Of a DNA stretch of 64,000 nt, positions 1 through 10,520 are shown in pieces. Where the stretch lies: positions 1 through 64,000 of the forward strand of contig JALUXV010000170.1 in NCBI GenBank assembly GCA_027013165.1, given 5' to 3'. Below the pieces are notes generated by a model. That model was not told where the DNA came from. It did not search any database and worked only from the letters and a program-made list of their open reading frames with translations. The translations under genes and the position numbers were made by a program. Source of the stretch: Alteromonadaceae bacterium (lineage in GTDB: Bacteria; Pseudomonadota; Gammaproteobacteria; Enterobacterales; Alteromonadaceae). How positions within the stretch are numbered: position 1 is the stretch's first letter; each line of letters opens with the position of its first letter.

Positions 1-293
1 TGAGGCTTAATTCGTACAACGCTCAAAACGGGCACACCATCTTGAATTTGAATACTTAGAATGTCTCCGGGGTAAATTAGGTGAGGATCATTTAATTGAG
101 TGTTTCTGCGCCATAGTTCAGGCCATTGCCAAGGGTGGGCAAGAAATTGACTGGCAATATCCCACAAGGTATCACCCTTCTTAACGGTATAAGTACGTGG
201 CGCATCTTCGTTAATTTCTACACTAGCATTGACATAAAATGTTCCACTCAGCAGAACCACTGTGCAAAGCATTCGAAGAATGAATTTCGCCAT
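1..293 (-). CDS. LysM domain secreted protein (partial)
   Basis: The reverse strand encodes the first 97 residues of a secreted LysM protein; the rest lies left of the window. From the ATG at 293 there is a short hydrophobic signal peptide (about residues 5-23), then a LysM repeat that opens YTVKKGDTLWDIASQF (residues 35-50) and closes with LIYPGDIL. LysM modules bind peptidoglycan, so the product probably acts in the periplasm or cell wall. It is divergent from def, as LysM genes beside def-fmt are in many gammaproteobacteria. The exact function is not known. The partial state is due only to the window edge. Confidence 0.85.
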   Translation of the reverse strand, partial: MAKFILRMLCTVVLLSGTFYVNASVEINEDAPRTYTVKKGDTLWDIASQFLAHPWQWPELWRRNTQLNDPHLIYPGDILSIQIQDGVPVLSVVRIKP

Positions 294-508
294 AACACGC
301 CCTTATCGTTATTTGTAATGGTAGTTCAAAGACAGCTTCTTTCCATTTGTACAGTTAATTCAATTAAAGCAATCGAATAACACATTTTAAAAAACTGCAC
401 CTAACCCCTCTATATACGTTAGAATAGTAACCTAAGAGGCGCTGTAAATAGTGCTGACAATCAGATCGTATATCTTTTTATACTGAGAAAAAGTGAAGTA
501 AACGAAAC

Positions 509-1018
509 ATGGCCATTTTAGACGTACTAAGTTTTCCTGACGAACGCCTTCGAACGGTGGCGGAACCAGTAGAGTCAGTCAACGACGAAATAAAACAACT
601 TGTATCAGACATGTTCGAAACCATGAAAGATGAAAATGGTATCGGGCTGGCGGCTACACAAGTGAACCGACACGTTCAAGTAGTCGTTATGGATGTATCG
701 GAAGAGCAAAACGAACCTCGCGTGTTTATTAATCCAAAGATTACCGCCCGTGATGGTATGACGATCAGTGAAGAAGGCTGCTTATCGGTACCGGGTAACT
801 ACGCTAAAGTTGAACGTGCCGAAACAATTACCGTTGAAGCCCTAGATGAGAACGGCGAAAAATTCTCGTTGGACGCAGAAGGTCTTTTGGCAATTTGTAT
901 TCAGCATGAGTTGGACCACCTTAAAGGTAAGCTTTTTATTGATTACCTTTCGCCATTGAAACGCCAACGTATTCGTAAAAAGCTAGAAAAAGAAGCACGC
1001 CTCGCTGCGCGCGCGTAA
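509..1018 (+). CDS. def: Peptide deformylase
   Basis: Removes the formyl group from the N-terminal methionine of nascent proteins; a cytosolic Fe2+/Zn2+ enzyme. All three family motifs are visible: GIGLAATQV (residues 44-52), EGCLS (89-93, Cys91 a metal ligand) and HELDH (133-137, two His ligands and the catalytic Glu). The length of 169 aa equals that of the E. coli type enzyme. The ATG follows an A-rich leader (AAGTGAAG). It is the first gene of def-fmt-rsmB-trkA, with only 8 bp to fmt, so translation and transcription are probably coupled. Confidence 0.98.
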   Translation: MAILDVLSFPDERLRTVAEPVESVNDEIKQLVSDMFETMKDENGIGLAATQVNRHVQVVVMDVSEEQNEPRVFINPKITARDGMTISEEGCLSVPGNYAKVERAETITVEALDENGEKFSLDAEGLLAICIQHELDHLKGKLFIDYLSPLKRQRIRKKLEKEARLAARA

Positions 1019-1026
1019 GGAATTTC

Positions 1027-1983
1027 GTGTCTACGCCACTTCGTATTATTTTTGCCGGTACGCCGGACTTTGCAGCGCAGCATCTTGCTGCGCTTCTCGA
1101 TTCTGATCACGAGATCATTGCTGTTTACACTCAACCTGATCGCCCAGCAGGTCGCGGCAAAAAGCTCACGCCTAGTGCGGTAAAGGTGCTAGCGCTGGAA
1201 AACGATCTTCCCGTTTTTCAACCTCAATCGTTAAAAGATGAAGCCGCACAACAAACCCTTGCAGACCTTAATGCTGACGTCATGATTGTTGTTGCTTATG
1301 GGTTATTGCTTCCGCTTGCAGTGCTAAATGCGCCCCGTTTGGGTTGTATTAATGTACACGGGTCGATTTTGCCTAAATGGCGTGGTGCAGCACCCATTCA
1401 ACGCTCGCTTTGGGCGGGTGACACAGAAACCGGTGTTACCATCATGCAGATGGATGGAGGTCTTGATACGGGTGACATGCTGGCTATTGAAACCTTACCT
1501 ATTACCTCAGAAGACACCAGTGCAACACTGTATGAAAAGCTAGCGGCATTGGGGCCTAAATCACTGATTACTGCGCTAAGTAAATTGGAAAGTATTCAAC
1601 CTCAAAAACAAGACGATGCTTTGGCTACCTATGCTAAAAAGCTGTCAAAAGAGGAAGCCAAAGTCAACTGGAATAGTAGCGCTGAACAAATAGCGCGAAA
1701 CATTCGAGCGTTTAACCCTTGGCCTGTAGCATGGACGCAAGTAGAAGATCACAACATTAAGTTATGGTCTGCAACGGTAGTACCACTTAACCAAAAAGCA
1801 GTTCCGGGTACCATTGTTCAAGCAGACAAAAATGGCATAGTCGTAGCTACAGGTAACCAGGGCCTTTGCATCACTTCACTGCAAATTCCTGGTAAAAAAG
1901 CACTGTCGGCGGCTGATGTCATCAATGCACGTAAGTCGTGGTTTGAAGTTGGCAGTGTTATCGCGAGTGCGGCAGACTCGTGA
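1027..1983 (+). CDS. fmt: Methionyl-tRNA formyltransferase
   Basis: Formylates initiator Met-tRNA with 10-formyltetrahydrofolate, the step that Def later reverses. The start is GTG at 1027, with AAGGAATTT upstream. The N-terminal formyltransferase fold shows [15 protein letters not shown] near the start and the catalytic segment [20 protein letters not shown] around residues 108-127 (Asn and His of the active site). The C-terminal OB-like domain carries EEAKVNW and [11 protein letters not shown]. 318 aa is the normal size. Its stop overlaps the GTG start of rsmB by 4 bp. Confidence 0.98.
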   Translation: MSTPLRIIFAGTPDFAAQHLAALLDSDHEIIAVYTQPDRPAGRGKKLTPSAVKVLALENDLPVFQPQSLKDEAAQQTLADLNADVMIVVAYGLLLPLAVLNAPRLGCINVHGSILPKWRGAAPIQRSLWAGDTETGVTIMQMDGGLDTGDMLAIETLPITSEDTSATLYEKLAALGPKSLITALSKLESIQPQKQDDALATYAKKLSKEEAKVNWNSSAEQIARNIRAFNPWPVAWTQVEDHNIKLWSATVVPLNQKAVPGTIVQADKNGIVVATGNQGLCITSLQIPGKKALSAADVINARKSWFEVGSVIASAADS

Positions 1984-3299
1984 AGCCGCTTCCATTACCC
2001 AAACAAAAAAACCTTCGGGCAGATTGCGCGTGGGTAGTTTATCAGGTGTTAGAACAGGGTAAATCGGCTCGCGATTGTCTTGAAAAAGTACAACGTCGCC
2101 ATAACCAGCGAGACAACGCTTGGCTTCAAGAAATGTCTCTTGGGATAATGCGTAAACTGCCCATTTTGCAGCATTGGTTACGTGCATTGCTTGATCGCCC
2201 CCTTAAAGGCAATAAGAAGGTTATTGAACATCTAATTCTAGTGGGATTCTATCAGTTGGCATTTTCGCGAGTCAGTGCTCATGCAGCGGTAGGCGAAACA
2301 GTAAACGCAGCCCCTTATTTAGGCGGAGGTGGCCTTAAAGGTCTGGTCAACGCTCTGCTAAGAAACTTTCAACGTGAAGCACTGGCTGACAAACCCATAA
2401 ACAACCCTATTATCGAAAGTGGATTTCCTAAATGGTTATACAAAGCTATAGACAGTGCGTATCCCGATAATGGTCTGCAAGTAAGAGAAGCTTCAAATGG
2501 TATGGGCCCGTTATGGCTTCGAGTGAATCAACAACAAACTGACTTCACCACCTTTTGTAATGCTTTAGACAAGTTGGATATTCCCTACACCACCAGCGAA
2601 CAACATCCTAGCGCGATTATTTTGCAAAAGCGGGAAGACATTACGTCACTACCCGGCTTTGAAAAAGGATGGTTTGCGGTACAAGATGGCGCTGCACAAT
2701 TGGCCGCAGCTTACTTAGGTGCAAAAGCTGGTGAACGAGTGCTGGATTGTTGCTGTGCGCCCGGCGGTAAGACGGGCCATGTATTAGAGCTCACTCCAGA
2801 CCTTGAAACCTGTATTGCCCTCGACTTTGACGAAAAACGCTTACAACGGGTCAGTGAAAATATGACAAGGCTCAAGCATACTCCTGTGATTATTCACGGA
2901 GATGCCTCTCAACCTGCCGAATGGTGGGATGGGCAAGCCTTTGACCGTATTTTGTTAGACGCTCCCTGCTCTGCCACCGGCGTGATTCGTCGACACCCAG
3001 ACATTCGCTGGTTACGAAAATCTTCAGACATTGACGCACTAAAGCTGCTGCAAGCCAAAATATTAGAAGCCCTGTGGCCCACGCTAAAGCCTGGCGGTAC
3101 GTTGCTATACGCCACCTGCTCTATTTTACCCGCGGAAAACGTAGAACAAATACGTACGTTTTTGGCTAACCACAATGACGCCACTTTGTTACCGCTGAAC
3201 GAGAATGATTCCAATGATGTTCCAGGCAGACAGATTCTACCCGGGGAAGCACAAATGGATGGTTTCTATTATGCGAGACTGGTAAAGTCAGAATGCTAA
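1980..3299 (+). CDS. rsmB: 16S rRNA (cytosine-967 C5) methyltransferase
   Basis: SAM-dependent methylase of C967 in 16S rRNA. The N-terminal about 140 residues form a NusB-like RNA-binding domain. The C-terminal Rossmann methylase has motif [14 protein letters not shown] (about residues 254-266), DAPCSATG (327-334) and ATCS (378-381); the two Cys of the latter motifs are the catalytic pair of the RsmB/RsmF family. The GTG start overlaps the fmt stop (GTGA), which indicates translational coupling. 439 aa fits the family (E. coli 429). Confidence 0.97.
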   Translation: MKPLPLPKQKNLRADCAWVVYQVLEQGKSARDCLEKVQRRHNQRDNAWLQEMSLGIMRKLPILQHWLRALLDRPLKGNKKVIEHLILVGFYQLAFSRVSAHAAVGETVNAAPYLGGGGLKGLVNALLRNFQREALADKPINNPIIESGFPKWLYKAIDSAYPDNGLQVREASNGMGPLWLRVNQQQTDFTTFCNALDKLDIPYTTSEQHPSAIILQKREDITSLPGFEKGWFAVQDGAAQLAAAYLGAKAGERVLDCCCAPGGKTGHVLELTPDLETCIALDFDEKRLQRVSENMTRLKHTPVIIHGDASQPAEWWDGQAFDRILLDAPCSATGVIRRHPDIRWLRKSSDIDALKLLQAKILEALWPTLKPGGTLLYATCSILPAENVEQIRTFLANHNDATLLPLNENDSNDVPGRQILPGEAQMDGFYYARLVKSEC

Positions 3300-3326
3300 T
3301 AAGAGAGTAAGGTATTGTAAGTAACG

Positions 3327-4706
3327 ATGAAAATCATCATTTTGGGTGCGGGACAGGTTGGCGGAACACTGGCTGAAAACCTTGTCGGAGAAAAAAACGA
3401 AATCACCGTTATCGATTCAGACCCGGATATCCTTCGTTCATTGCAAGACAGGCTAGATTTACAAGTAGTTACCGGCCTTGGCTCTCATCCAGATGTACTT
3501 AGAAAAGCAGGCGCAGAAGACGCTGACATGTTGATTGCTGTGACCAACAGTGACGAATGTAACATGCTGGCCTGTCAGGTGGCTTACAGCTTATTCAAAA
3601 CGCCCACAAAAATTGCTCGTGTTCGTTCAGAGCAATACATTATTTACCAAGAACAACTCTACAAGCAGCAAGACATTCCTGTTGATCATATTATTGCCCC
3701 TGAGCAATTGGTAACCAAAGCCATAAAACGACTGATTGATTATCCTGGCGCACTACAAGTCGTTGAGTTTGCTGAAGGTAAGGCGAGCCTAGTGGCGGTT
3801 AAGGCCTATTATGGTGGTTTGCTGGTAGGTCATGCCTTGTCGGCGCTTAAAGATCATATGCCCAATGTGGAAACGCGTGTGGCAGCGATTTATCGCCGCG
3901 GTCGACCAATACGCCCACTGGGGACCACAGTTATCGAAGCCGATGACGAAGTCTTTTTCATCGCAGCCACCAAACATATTCGCGCAGTAATGAGCGAGCT
4001 TCAAAAGCTAGAGTCGAGTTACAAACGTATTATGATTGCTGGTGGCGGACTTATCGGTGCAGGCTTAGCTAAAAAGCTTGAACACAAACACAATGTTAAG
4101 CTGATCGAATTCAGCCATGAGCGAGCCCAGTATTTATCGGCTAATTTGGACAAAACTATTGTATTCAGTGGTGATGCATCTGATCCCGAGTTGCTCAGTG
4201 AAGAAAATGTTGAGCAAGTAGACGCTTTTATTGCCGTAACCAACGACGATGAAGCGAACATTATGTCTGCGATGCTCGCCAAACGCATGGGCGCACAAAA
4301 AGCTATGGTTCTGATTCAGCGCAGTGCTTATGTTGACCTTGTACAAGGCGGCGAAATAGATATTGCCTTTTCTCCACAACAGGCCACTATTTCCGCCTTG
4401 CTTACCCACGTACGCCGTGGCGATATTGTGAATGTATACTCATTGCGAAGAGGTGCAGCAGAAGCTATTGAGGCGATTGCACATGGTGACGAAAACACCT
4501 CTAAAGTGGTTGGTCGTCAGATTGGCGACATCAAATTACCGCCGGGAACCACCATTGGTGCCATTGTGCGTGAAGAACAAGTGATCATTGCCCATAGCGA
4601 TACCAAAATAGAAGCCAATGACCACGTTATTCTATTTTTGGTCGACAAAAAATATATCGGTGACGTGGAAAAACTCTTCCAGCCCAGTGCTTTCTTTTTT
4701 GGTTAG
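3327..4706 (+). CDS. trkA: Trk K+ uptake NAD-binding regulatory subunit TrkA
   Basis: Peripheral cytosolic ring protein that gates the TrkH K+ channel. Two RCK/Rossmann halves are visible: the first begins [18 protein letters not shown] (GxGxxG, residues 1-18), the second begins [15 protein letters not shown] (about residue 236). Each is followed by a TrkA-C ligand-binding domain. The length of 459 aa matches E. coli TrkA (458). It ends the def-fmt-rsmB-trkA unit and converges on trkH with only a 15 bp gap, so both subunits of the transporter are encoded side by side. Confidence 0.97.
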   Translation: MKIIILGAGQVGGTLAENLVGEKNEITVIDSDPDILRSLQDRLDLQVVTGLGSHPDVLRKAGAEDADMLIAVTNSDECNMLACQVAYSLFKTPTKIARVRSEQYIIYQEQLYKQQDIPVDHIIAPEQLVTKAIKRLIDYPGALQVVEFAEGKASLVAVKAYYGGLLVGHALSALKDHMPNVETRVAAIYRRGRPIRPLGTTVIEADDEVFFIAATKHIRAVMSELQKLESSYKRIMIAGGGLIGAGLAKKLEHKHNVKLIEFSHERAQYLSANLDKTIVFSGDASDPELLSEENVEQVDAFIAVTNDDEANIMSAMLAKRMGAQKAMVLIQRSAYVDLVQGGEIDIAFSPQQATISALLTHVRRGDIVNVYSLRRGAAEAIEAIAHGDENTSKVVGRQIGDIKLPPGTTIGAIVREEQVIIAHSDTKIEANDHVILFLVDKKYIGDVEKLFQPSAFFFG

Positions 4707-4721
4707 CTAGCGGTTAATTCC

Positions 4722-6173
4722 TTAACTGCGCCAAAACGTGGGTGAAAACAACACCAGCAGTGAAAATACTTCTAAACGACCGAAAACCATTGCAATAACC
4801 AGTATCCACTTCCCACCATCGGTTACATCGGCGTAGTTCGCTGCTACGCTACCCAAACCTGGACCCAAGTTATTCAACATGGCAGCGGTTGCAGTAAAAG
4901 CACTCAAGTTGTCTAAACCTGTGCCTATCAAACCTATCATAATGATTACAAAGACTACCGCGTAGGCTGAAAAGAACCCCCACACAGCCTCAACGACTCT
5001 GTCGGGCATTGCTCGTTCACCAAACTTAACCGCATATACCGCTTTTGGGTGTATAAGGCGGTCGACTTCCCGCTTACCTTGTAAGAACAACAAACATACG
5101 CGAACAACTTTAAGGCCGCCCCCTGTAGAGCTTGCACACCCACCAATAAAGCTAGAGAAAATAAGCATAATAGGTAGAAATGTGGGCCAAACAGAAAAGT
5201 CAGTTGTTGCAAAGCCTGCGGTAGTACTTATGGATACCGCTTGCAGCATGGCTTGATCGAGAGCGGACTCTGCCGATGTGTAATACCCGCTGAGTGTAAG
5301 TACCAAAAAGCACACTAAAATCAGCGCTGCTTGAATCATGAAAAAGGCTTTGAATTCAGGGTCGCTAAAGTAACCCCTTACTGATCGCGAACTCACTGCG
5401 GCGTAATGGAGTGAGAAATTAAGTGCAGCGATCAAAAGAAATACAACACACACTAAGTTAACCATGGGGCTATTGTAATACCCCAAACTCGCATCGTGGT
5501 TAGAAAACCCACCTATAGCAACAGTAGAAAATGAATGACAAATTGCATCGAACCAGTTCATTCCCGCCAACCAATACGACACCATACAAGCAATAGTTAA
5601 GCTCAGATAGATGTACCATAGGTGCTTGGCCGTATCGGCAATACGAGGGGTCATCTTGTTATCTTTTACCGGCCCCGGCGTTTCAGCGCGATAAAGCTGC
5701 ATTCCCCCAACGCCAAGAATAGGAAGTATGGCCACGGCAAGTACAATTATACCCATACCACCAAGCCATTGAAGCTGCTGACGATAGAACTGCACGGAGT
5801 GAGGTAGAAACTCAATCCCCTCAATGACGGTAGCCCCCGTGGTGGTTAATCCTGAAAACGACTCAAAGAATGCGTCTGTTACTGTCATGCTTGGCTGTTC
5901 TAGAAGGATAAGAGGAATAGCACCAACGCTAGCGAGTACCGACCAAAACAGCGCAACAATTAGGAAGCCTTCACGAGCTCTGAGTTCGTGTTTCTGATCG
6001 CGATTCGGATACCACAACGCAATACCGCCAAGTACGCACAGAATAAAAGCAAGAACAAACGGCAAGCCACTACCGTCTTGATAAATCAACGATACTAATG
6101 CTGGAGGAATCATAGTTACGCTAAAAAGCGCTATAAGAAGCCCTAGAATACGGACAATCGCACGATAGTGCAT
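4722..6173 (-). CDS. trkH: Trk K+ channel/transporter subunit TrkH
   Basis: Inner-membrane K+ translocating subunit that works with TrkA. The 483 aa sequence is strongly hydrophobic and contains repeated TM-P-TM units with the TrkH-type selectivity loops, for example SFSGLTTTGATVIEG, STVAIGGFSNHD, ISTTAGFATTDF and the last around NNLGPGLG. The glycine residues that line the filter are present. The length is identical to E. coli TrkH. It is transcribed convergently with trkA rather than in one operon. Confidence 0.97.
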   Translation of the reverse strand: MHYRAIVRILGLLIALFSVTMIPPALVSLIYQDGSGLPFVLAFILCVLGGIALWYPNRDQKHELRAREGFLIVALFWSVLASVGAIPLILLEQPSMTVTDAFFESFSGLTTTGATVIEGIEFLPHSVQFYRQQLQWLGGMGIIVLAVAILPILGVGGMQLYRAETPGPVKDNKMTPRIADTAKHLWYIYLSLTIACMVSYWLAGMNWFDAICHSFSTVAIGGFSNHDASLGYYNSPMVNLVCVVFLLIAALNFSLHYAAVSSRSVRGYFSDPEFKAFFMIQAALILVCFLVLTLSGYYTSAESALDQAMLQAVSISTTAGFATTDFSVWPTFLPIMLIFSSFIGGCASSTGGGLKVVRVCLLFLQGKREVDRLIHPKAVYAVKFGERAMPDRVVEAVWGFFSAYAVVFVIIMIGLIGTGLDNLSAFTATAAMLNNLGPGLGSVAANYADVTDGGKWILVIAMVFGRLEVFSLLVLFSPTFWRS

Positions 6174-6255
6174 GTTAGCTATAGCCTTATTATTGTTTGC
6201 ATGAATATTCCATACACATGGCGTGAGCGTATTCCCATAGAGTATGTATTGATGC

Positions 6256-6308
6256 GGGGTTTTCTTGCTACCCGATTATAGGGTGATTATCTGTGCATAG
6301 AAAACCCC
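6256..6308. repeat. Inverted repeat between trkH and elbB
   Basis: GGGGTTTTC at 6256-6264 is the inverse of GAAAACCCC at 6300-6308, separated by 35 bases. It lies just past the elbB stop and upstream of trkH. It could be a weak elbB terminator with a large loop or a trkH regulatory structure; no U-tract follows on either strand. Confidence 0.35.
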
Positions 6309-6318
6309 TGTATCGTCA

Positions 6319-6972
6319 CTATTTCATCGACAATACAGTTTGTACCATAGCAGAAATGCTTTTGTGGGCATCGACGATATTCTCGGCAAGCATATACGCT
6401 GGTGTTGTCACCAGTTTATTGCTTGCATCGATAACCACTTCATCCACAACACTATTAATGTGCTCTGCCCCCATTGAGGTTAGCGCTGCTGACGTATCAT
6501 TATCATTGCCAATAGTTAGCTTAACACCTTTGCCATATACAGAAGCAGCTAGAGCCGGTGAAATACACGCGTATCCAGCGGGCTTCTTAGCTTTTGCAAA
6601 CGCCTTACACACAAACATAACTTCTTCATTGACGATACTTTTGTCACCATCTAGTGCAAAGGTACACAAATTTTTTGCTACACCGAATCCACCCGGAATT
6701 ATTAGCGCGTCAAAGTCTTCCACATTACACTCCGAAACTGGCTGAATACTTCCTCGTGCAATACGTGCTGACTCGACTAAAACGTTTCGCTGCGCATTTT
6801 CTTCCACTTCTCCGGTAACGTGGTTCACCACATGAAGCTGCGCAGTATCTGGAGCAAAACACGTATATTGTGCACCTGCTTGCGCAATACTCAGTAATGC
6901 AAATACAGATTCATGAATTTCAGCGCCGTCGAAGACGCCACACCCACTCAAAATAACTGCAACCTTCTTCAT
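6319..6972 (-). CDS. elbB: Glyoxalase/DJ-1-PfpI family protein ElbB
   Basis: Member of the class I glutamine-amidotransferase-like (DJ-1/PfpI) fold, ElbB branch. The signature SGCGVFDGAEIHES appears at residues 9-22 and the nucleophile-elbow-like segment YACISPAL in the middle, with Cys in the expected place. ElbB of E. coli has weak glyoxalase activity and was linked to isoprenoid synthesis by an early screen; the in vivo role is unsettled. 217 aa equals the family length. It is divergent from polA across 406 bp rich in DnaA boxes and GATC. Confidence 0.93.
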   Translation of the reverse strand: MKKVAVILSGCGVFDGAEIHESVFALLSIAQAGAQYTCFAPDTAQLHVVNHVTGEVEENAQRNVLVESARIARGSIQPVSECNVEDFDALIIPGGFGVAKNLCTFALDGDKSIVNEEVMFVCKAFAKAKKPAGYACISPALAASVYGKGVKLTIGNDNDTSAALTSMGAEHINSVVDEVVIDASNKLVTTPAYMLAENIVDAHKSISAMVQTVLSMK

Positions 6973-7378
6973 CTCGCCACACTCCCTACGGTTATTGGCT
7001 TATGCCATTATTGGCCAAAATTCAGCCAACAAATTTAAAAAAATTATTAACATTTCATATAAGAGCATAAATATCTTGTGCTACATTATCAATCCACTTG
7101 GAAGCACTATAGTTTGGTCTTCTTTCGGTTATCCACATACTCTTTGTATTTTTTAGATGTTTTTTGCAAACGTAAAAATCGTCTATAAACCCCTTATTTA
7201 TTGGTGTTCACAATAGATCGGCACTTTGCACAAAGATCACAATGATCATATTAGCCACAAAATAGATCACAAAGTTATCCACAAGCCATATTCAAAAATA
7301 TTCCTTAGGTATTCTATAGCGATCGTGCCCCTCATATGGCATCCTTGCGCCATAATCACTCCTTAATAGCTCTACGGC
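6973..7378. promoter_or_regulatory. elbB/polA divergent region with DnaA boxes and GATC cluster
   Basis: This 406 bp region has no gene. It carries two perfect DnaA boxes, TTATCCACA at 7129-7137 and 7275-7283 (same orientation, 146 bp apart), and five GATC sites within 109 bp (7216, 7235, 7244, 7265, 7321). That is the composition of a DnaA/SeqA-responsive element. A role in timing polA or elbB expression is inference from the sites only. Confidence 0.55.
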
Positions 7379-10162
7379 ATGACAGATCAAAAAACACCTC
7401 CTTTTATTCTTGTAGACGGTTCTTCCTACCTTTTCCGTGCATTTCACGGTTTGCCTCCATTAACCAACTCTAAGGGACAGGATACCGGTGCCATATACGG
7501 TGTTATTAACATGCTTAAAAGCTTGATCAAACAATATGGACCCACCCACATAGGTGTAGTGTTTGATGCCAAGGGTAAAACATTTAGAGACGACATCTAT
7601 AGCGAGTACAAAGCTAATCGTCCTCCTATGCCTGAAGAACTGAGAAGTCAGATCGCTCCATTACATGACATTATCCGAGCGATGGGATTACCGGTTATCG
7701 TTGAACCGGGAGTGGAAGCCGATGATGTTATTGGTACGCTAGCAAAACAAGCGTCTGATCAAGGCATCGATACTGTTATCAGTACCGGTGACAAAGATAT
7801 GGCTCAGCTGGTTAATCAGCATGTTACCTTGATCAATACTATGACCAATCAGCTCATGGATGTTGACGGTGTTAAAGATAAATTTGGTATTCCACCAGAG
7901 CTTATTATCGACTTTTTAGCCCTTAAAGGCGACAAAGTGGATAACATTCCTGGTGTACCTGGCGTGGGTGATAAAAGTGCACAGGCCCTACTCAATGGTA
8001 TTGGTGGTATTGATGCCATCTACCAGAATCTCGACGATATCGCTGGACTATCATTTCGCGGCAGTAAAACTATGGCAGCGAAAATGCAGCAGTATGAAGA
8101 GCAGGCGCGGTTGTCCTATACCCTAGCTACTATCGCAATTGATCTTGAACTAGATTATGCCATTTCAGATCTTACCCCTACCGCTCCTGACAACGAAGCC
8201 CTTGCCACGCTATTCGCAGAGTATGAATTCAAGCGCTGGCATGCTGAGGTATCTGGAGCGAGTGTATCAGAGTCAACCTCAACATCATCAAGTGTTGAAA
8301 CCTCGTCCACACAAGATGAGACGTCTGCCAATGAGTTTCCCGGTATAGATAAAAGCGATTATGAAATAGTGTATGACAAGGCTGGGTTTGATGCGTGGGT
8401 TTCAAAGTTAGAAAACGCTGAACTTTTTGCTTTTGATACTGAAACAACCAGTCTTAATTACATGAATGCTGAAATTGTGGGGGTATCTTTTTGTATTGAA
8501 CCCGGCCAAGCGGCTTACGTACCAGTTGCTCATGATTACCCTGATGCGCCAGAACAACTAGACAGAGATTACGTACTACAAGCGCTTACACCAATATTAG
8601 AGTCAAACGATATTAAGAAAGTTGGTCAGCATATTAAGTACGATAAAAACGTACTCGCTAACTACGATATTACTCTCAATGGCGTAGCGTTCGACACCAT
8701 GCTAGAAAGCTACGTTTTGAATAGCACCGCACAGCGTCACGATATGGACTCACTGGCATTAGCGTATTTGGGGCACAAAACCGTACATTTTGAAGAAATT
8801 GCAGGGAAAGGCGCTAAACAACTTACTTTCAATCAAATACCACTCGAGCAAGCAGGCCCATATGCGGCAGAAGATGCAGATATAACACTGCGTTTGCACA
8901 ATGCCATAATAGAAAAGCTAACTAATGTACCTGAGTTAGCGTCGCTACTAGTAGATGTAGAAGTGCCCGCCTCGCAAGTACTCGCTCGTATGGAGCAAGC
9001 CGGTGTGCTTATTGATAGTCAGCAACTAGCGCAGCAAAGCCAAGATTTAGCCAAGCGTATCTCTCAACTTGAAGCTGAGGTACATGAAGAAGCAGGCGAG
9101 CCTTTCAATTTAGGATCAACCAAACAGTTACAACATATTCTGTTTGAAAAAATGTCACTGCCAATCATCAAGAAAACGCCTAAAGGTGCGCCGTCTACTT
9201 CGGAAGACGTATTGCAAGAGCTTGCACTCACCTATCCTCTTCCAGAAAAAATCATGGCCTACCGAGGCCTAACAAAATTGAAGAACACGTATACCGACAA
9301 ATTGCCTAAAATGATAAATCACCGCACCGGTCGAGTGCATACGTCTTATCACCAAGCTGTCACTGCAACAGGCCGTTTGTCATCTACCGATCCAAACTTG
9401 CAGAATATTCCCATTAGAACGGAAGAAGGCCGTCGTGTGCGCCAAGCATTTATTCCGCGAGACGGCTATAAGATAGTTGCCGCCGATTACTCTCAGATTG
9501 AATTGAGAATAATGGCACATTTATCAAAAGATGAGGGACTACTTACCGCTTTTTCGCAAGGTAAGGACATTCACAAAGCCACCGCAGCTGAAGTATTTGG
9601 CGTGTCAGTTGATGAAGTAACCGTTGATCAACGACGTAGTGCAAAAGCCATCAATTTTGGTTTGATTTATGGCATGTCTGCATTCGGACTGGCTAAGCAG
9701 CTGAACATTCCTCGTCAAGAAGCGCAAAAGTACATGGATCTGTATTTTGAACGTTATCCTGGTGTACTTGAATACATGGAATCGACCCGAGAATTTGCCA
9801 AAGCCAATGGGTATGTAAAAACTGTGTTTGGACGCCGTTTATATTTACCAGACATTAAAGCGAGTAATGGCGCTCGTCGTAAAGGTGCAGAACGCGCCGC
9901 TATTAATGCTCCTATGCAAGGTACTGCTGCTGATATTATTAAGAAAGCAATGATAGAAGTAGACCGATGGATTCAAGATTCAGCATCAGACACCGTAACT
10001 ATGATGATGCAAGTGCACGATGAACTCGTGTTCGAAATTGCTTCAGATAAGGTTGAAGAGTACACCCAAACTATCACCACTATCATGCAAAATGCGGCAA
10101 CCTTATCTGTGCCTTTATTGGTTGAAGCCGGTGTGGGTGAAAACTGGGATGAAGCACATTAA
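7379..10162 (+). CDS. polA: DNA polymerase I
   Basis: Repair and Okazaki-fragment polymerase. Three domains in order: the 5'-3' exonuclease (about residues 1-290, starting [19 protein letters not shown]), the 3'-5' proofreading exonuclease with intact FDTET (Asp353, Glu355), and the family A polymerase with DYSQIELR (Asp703), the O-helix segment [14 protein letters not shown] and the C-terminal [10 protein letters not shown] Ser/Thr-rich linker (about residues 295-318) joins the first two domains. 927 aa matches E. coli (928). The gene is followed by the Spot 42 locus, as in E. coli and Vibrio. Confidence 0.98.
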   Translation: MTDQKTPPFILVDGSSYLFRAFHGLPPLTNSKGQDTGAIYGVINMLKSLIKQYGPTHIGVVFDAKGKTFRDDIYSEYKANRPPMPEELRSQIAPLHDIIRAMGLPVIVEPGVEADDVIGTLAKQASDQGIDTVISTGDKDMAQLVNQHVTLINTMTNQLMDVDGVKDKFGIPPELIIDFLALKGDKVDNIPGVPGVGDKSAQALLNGIGGIDAIYQNLDDIAGLSFRGSKTMAAKMQQYEEQARLSYTLATIAIDLELDYAISDLTPTAPDNEALATLFAEYEFKRWHAEVSGASVSESTSTSSSVETSSTQDETSANEFPGIDKSDYEIVYDKAGFDAWVSKLENAELFAFDTETTSLNYMNAEIVGVSFCIEPGQAAYVPVAHDYPDAPEQLDRDYVLQALTPILESNDIKKVGQHIKYDKNVLANYDITLNGVAFDTMLESYVLNSTAQRHDMDSLALAYLGHKTVHFEEIAGKGAKQLTFNQIPLEQAGPYAAEDADITLRLHNAIIEKLTNVPELASLLVDVEVPASQVLARMEQAGVLIDSQQLAQQSQDLAKRISQLEAEVHEEAGEPFNLGSTKQLQHILFEKMSLPIIKKTPKGAPSTSEDVLQELALTYPLPEKIMAYRGLTKLKNTYTDKLPKMINHRTGRVHTSYHQAVTATGRLSSTDPNLQNIPIRTEEGRRVRQAFIPRDGYKIVAADYSQIELRIMAHLSKDEGLLTAFSQGKDIHKATAAEVFGVSVDEVTVDQRRSAKAINFGLIYGMSAFGLAKQLNIPRQEAQKYMDLYFERYPGVLEYMESTREFAKANGYVKTVFGRRLYLPDIKASNGARRKGAERAAINAPMQGTAADIIKKAMIEVDRWIQDSASDTVTMMMQVHDELVFEIASDKVEEYTQTITTIMQNAATLSVPLLVEAGVGENWDEAH

Positions 10163-10163
10163 C

Positions 10164-10178
10164 CGTAATTTGATTACA
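10164..10178. promoter_or_regulatory. HexR-like operator, distal copy
   Basis: GTAATTTGATTAC at 10165-10177 matches the HexR box (consensus TGTAATWWWATTACA in Shewanella and relatives) at both half-sites; the outer left T is C. It lies just after the polA stop, 109 bp upstream of the predicted Spot 42 start. HexR is a sugar-phosphate-sensing regulator of central carbon genes. The assignment is by motif only. Confidence 0.5.
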
Positions 10179-10215
10179 ACTTTTTAGTCTACGGCTTGGC
10201 AAAACCGCCACTTTT

Positions 10216-10230
10216 GGTAATTTAATTACA
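10216..10230. promoter_or_regulatory. HexR-like operator, promoter-proximal copy
   Basis: GTAATTTAATTAC at 10217-10229 repeats the distal site with one base change in the spacer. The centre-to-centre distance is 52 bp, about five helical turns. It ends 9 bp before the predicted -35 element of spf, a position suited to activation or looping. Confidence 0.55.
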
Positions 10231-10238
10231 AATTAGCC

Positions 10239-10266
10239 TTGCCTTTTTCTTGTCTTATTGTAACCT
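10239..10266 (+). promoter_or_regulatory. Predicted spf promoter
   Basis: TTGCCT at 10239-10244 and TAACCT at 10261-10266 with a 16 bp spacer place transcription start at about 10274, exactly the G of the conserved Spot 42 5' end. Confidence 0.5.
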
Positions 10267-10273
10267 TAGTCGC

Positions 10274-10346
10274 GTAGGGTACAGAGGTGAGAAAGCTGTT
10301 TTCAAACCTTTGCTTTAACCCCGGCCTTTGTTGCCGGGGTTTTTTT
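10274..10346 (+). ncRNA. spf: Spot 42 small RNA (compact form)
   Basis: Base-pairing regulatory RNA of central and secondary carbon metabolism; Hfq-dependent in E. coli. The 5' end GTAGGGTACAGAGGT is identical to E. coli Spot 42, a TTTCAAACCTTT segment follows as in E. coli (TTTCAGACCTTT), and the gene ends in a strong terminator (CCCCGGC/GCCGGGG stem at 10319-10339, then T7). Position between polA and engB is the classical one. The RNA would be about 73 nt against 109 nt in E. coli: most of the unstructured middle (region III) is missing, while the 5' hairpin region and terminator are kept. Confidence 0.9.
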
Positions 10347-10491
10347 ATGCCTGGAGAAAATATTATTTATAAAAAAGTGCTTTTTTTCAGAAAGTTACGA
10401 TATTTCTTTAAATATATTGTGAATTAAATTGAACTAAGTTGTTTATTCAGACTCTATTTAATCGGTTTTTATGTGTTTTCTCTCAGTCCTT

Positions 10492-10520
10492 AGCCCTACT
10501 TTTTAGTGGGGCTTTCTTTT
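10492..10520 (+). terminator. Intrinsic terminator, plus strand, no obvious gene
   Basis: AGCCCTACT (10492-10500), loop TTTT, AGTGGGGCT (10505-10513) and tail TTCTTTT. The U-tract is on the plus strand, so it would stop rightward transcripts before they enter engB from behind. It lies 146 bp beyond the Spot 42 terminator with no ORF between; it either backs up spf or ends a separate short RNA. Confidence 0.7.

Noticed and set aside
943-1134. Reverse-strand open frame across def-fmt
   Set aside because: Shadow of two certain genes; no ribosome site or protein-like composition.
6293-6745. 150-codon plus-strand frame opposite elbB
   Set aside because: Antisense to a well-conserved family protein with clear motifs; low-complexity Ser/Thr/Leu composition.
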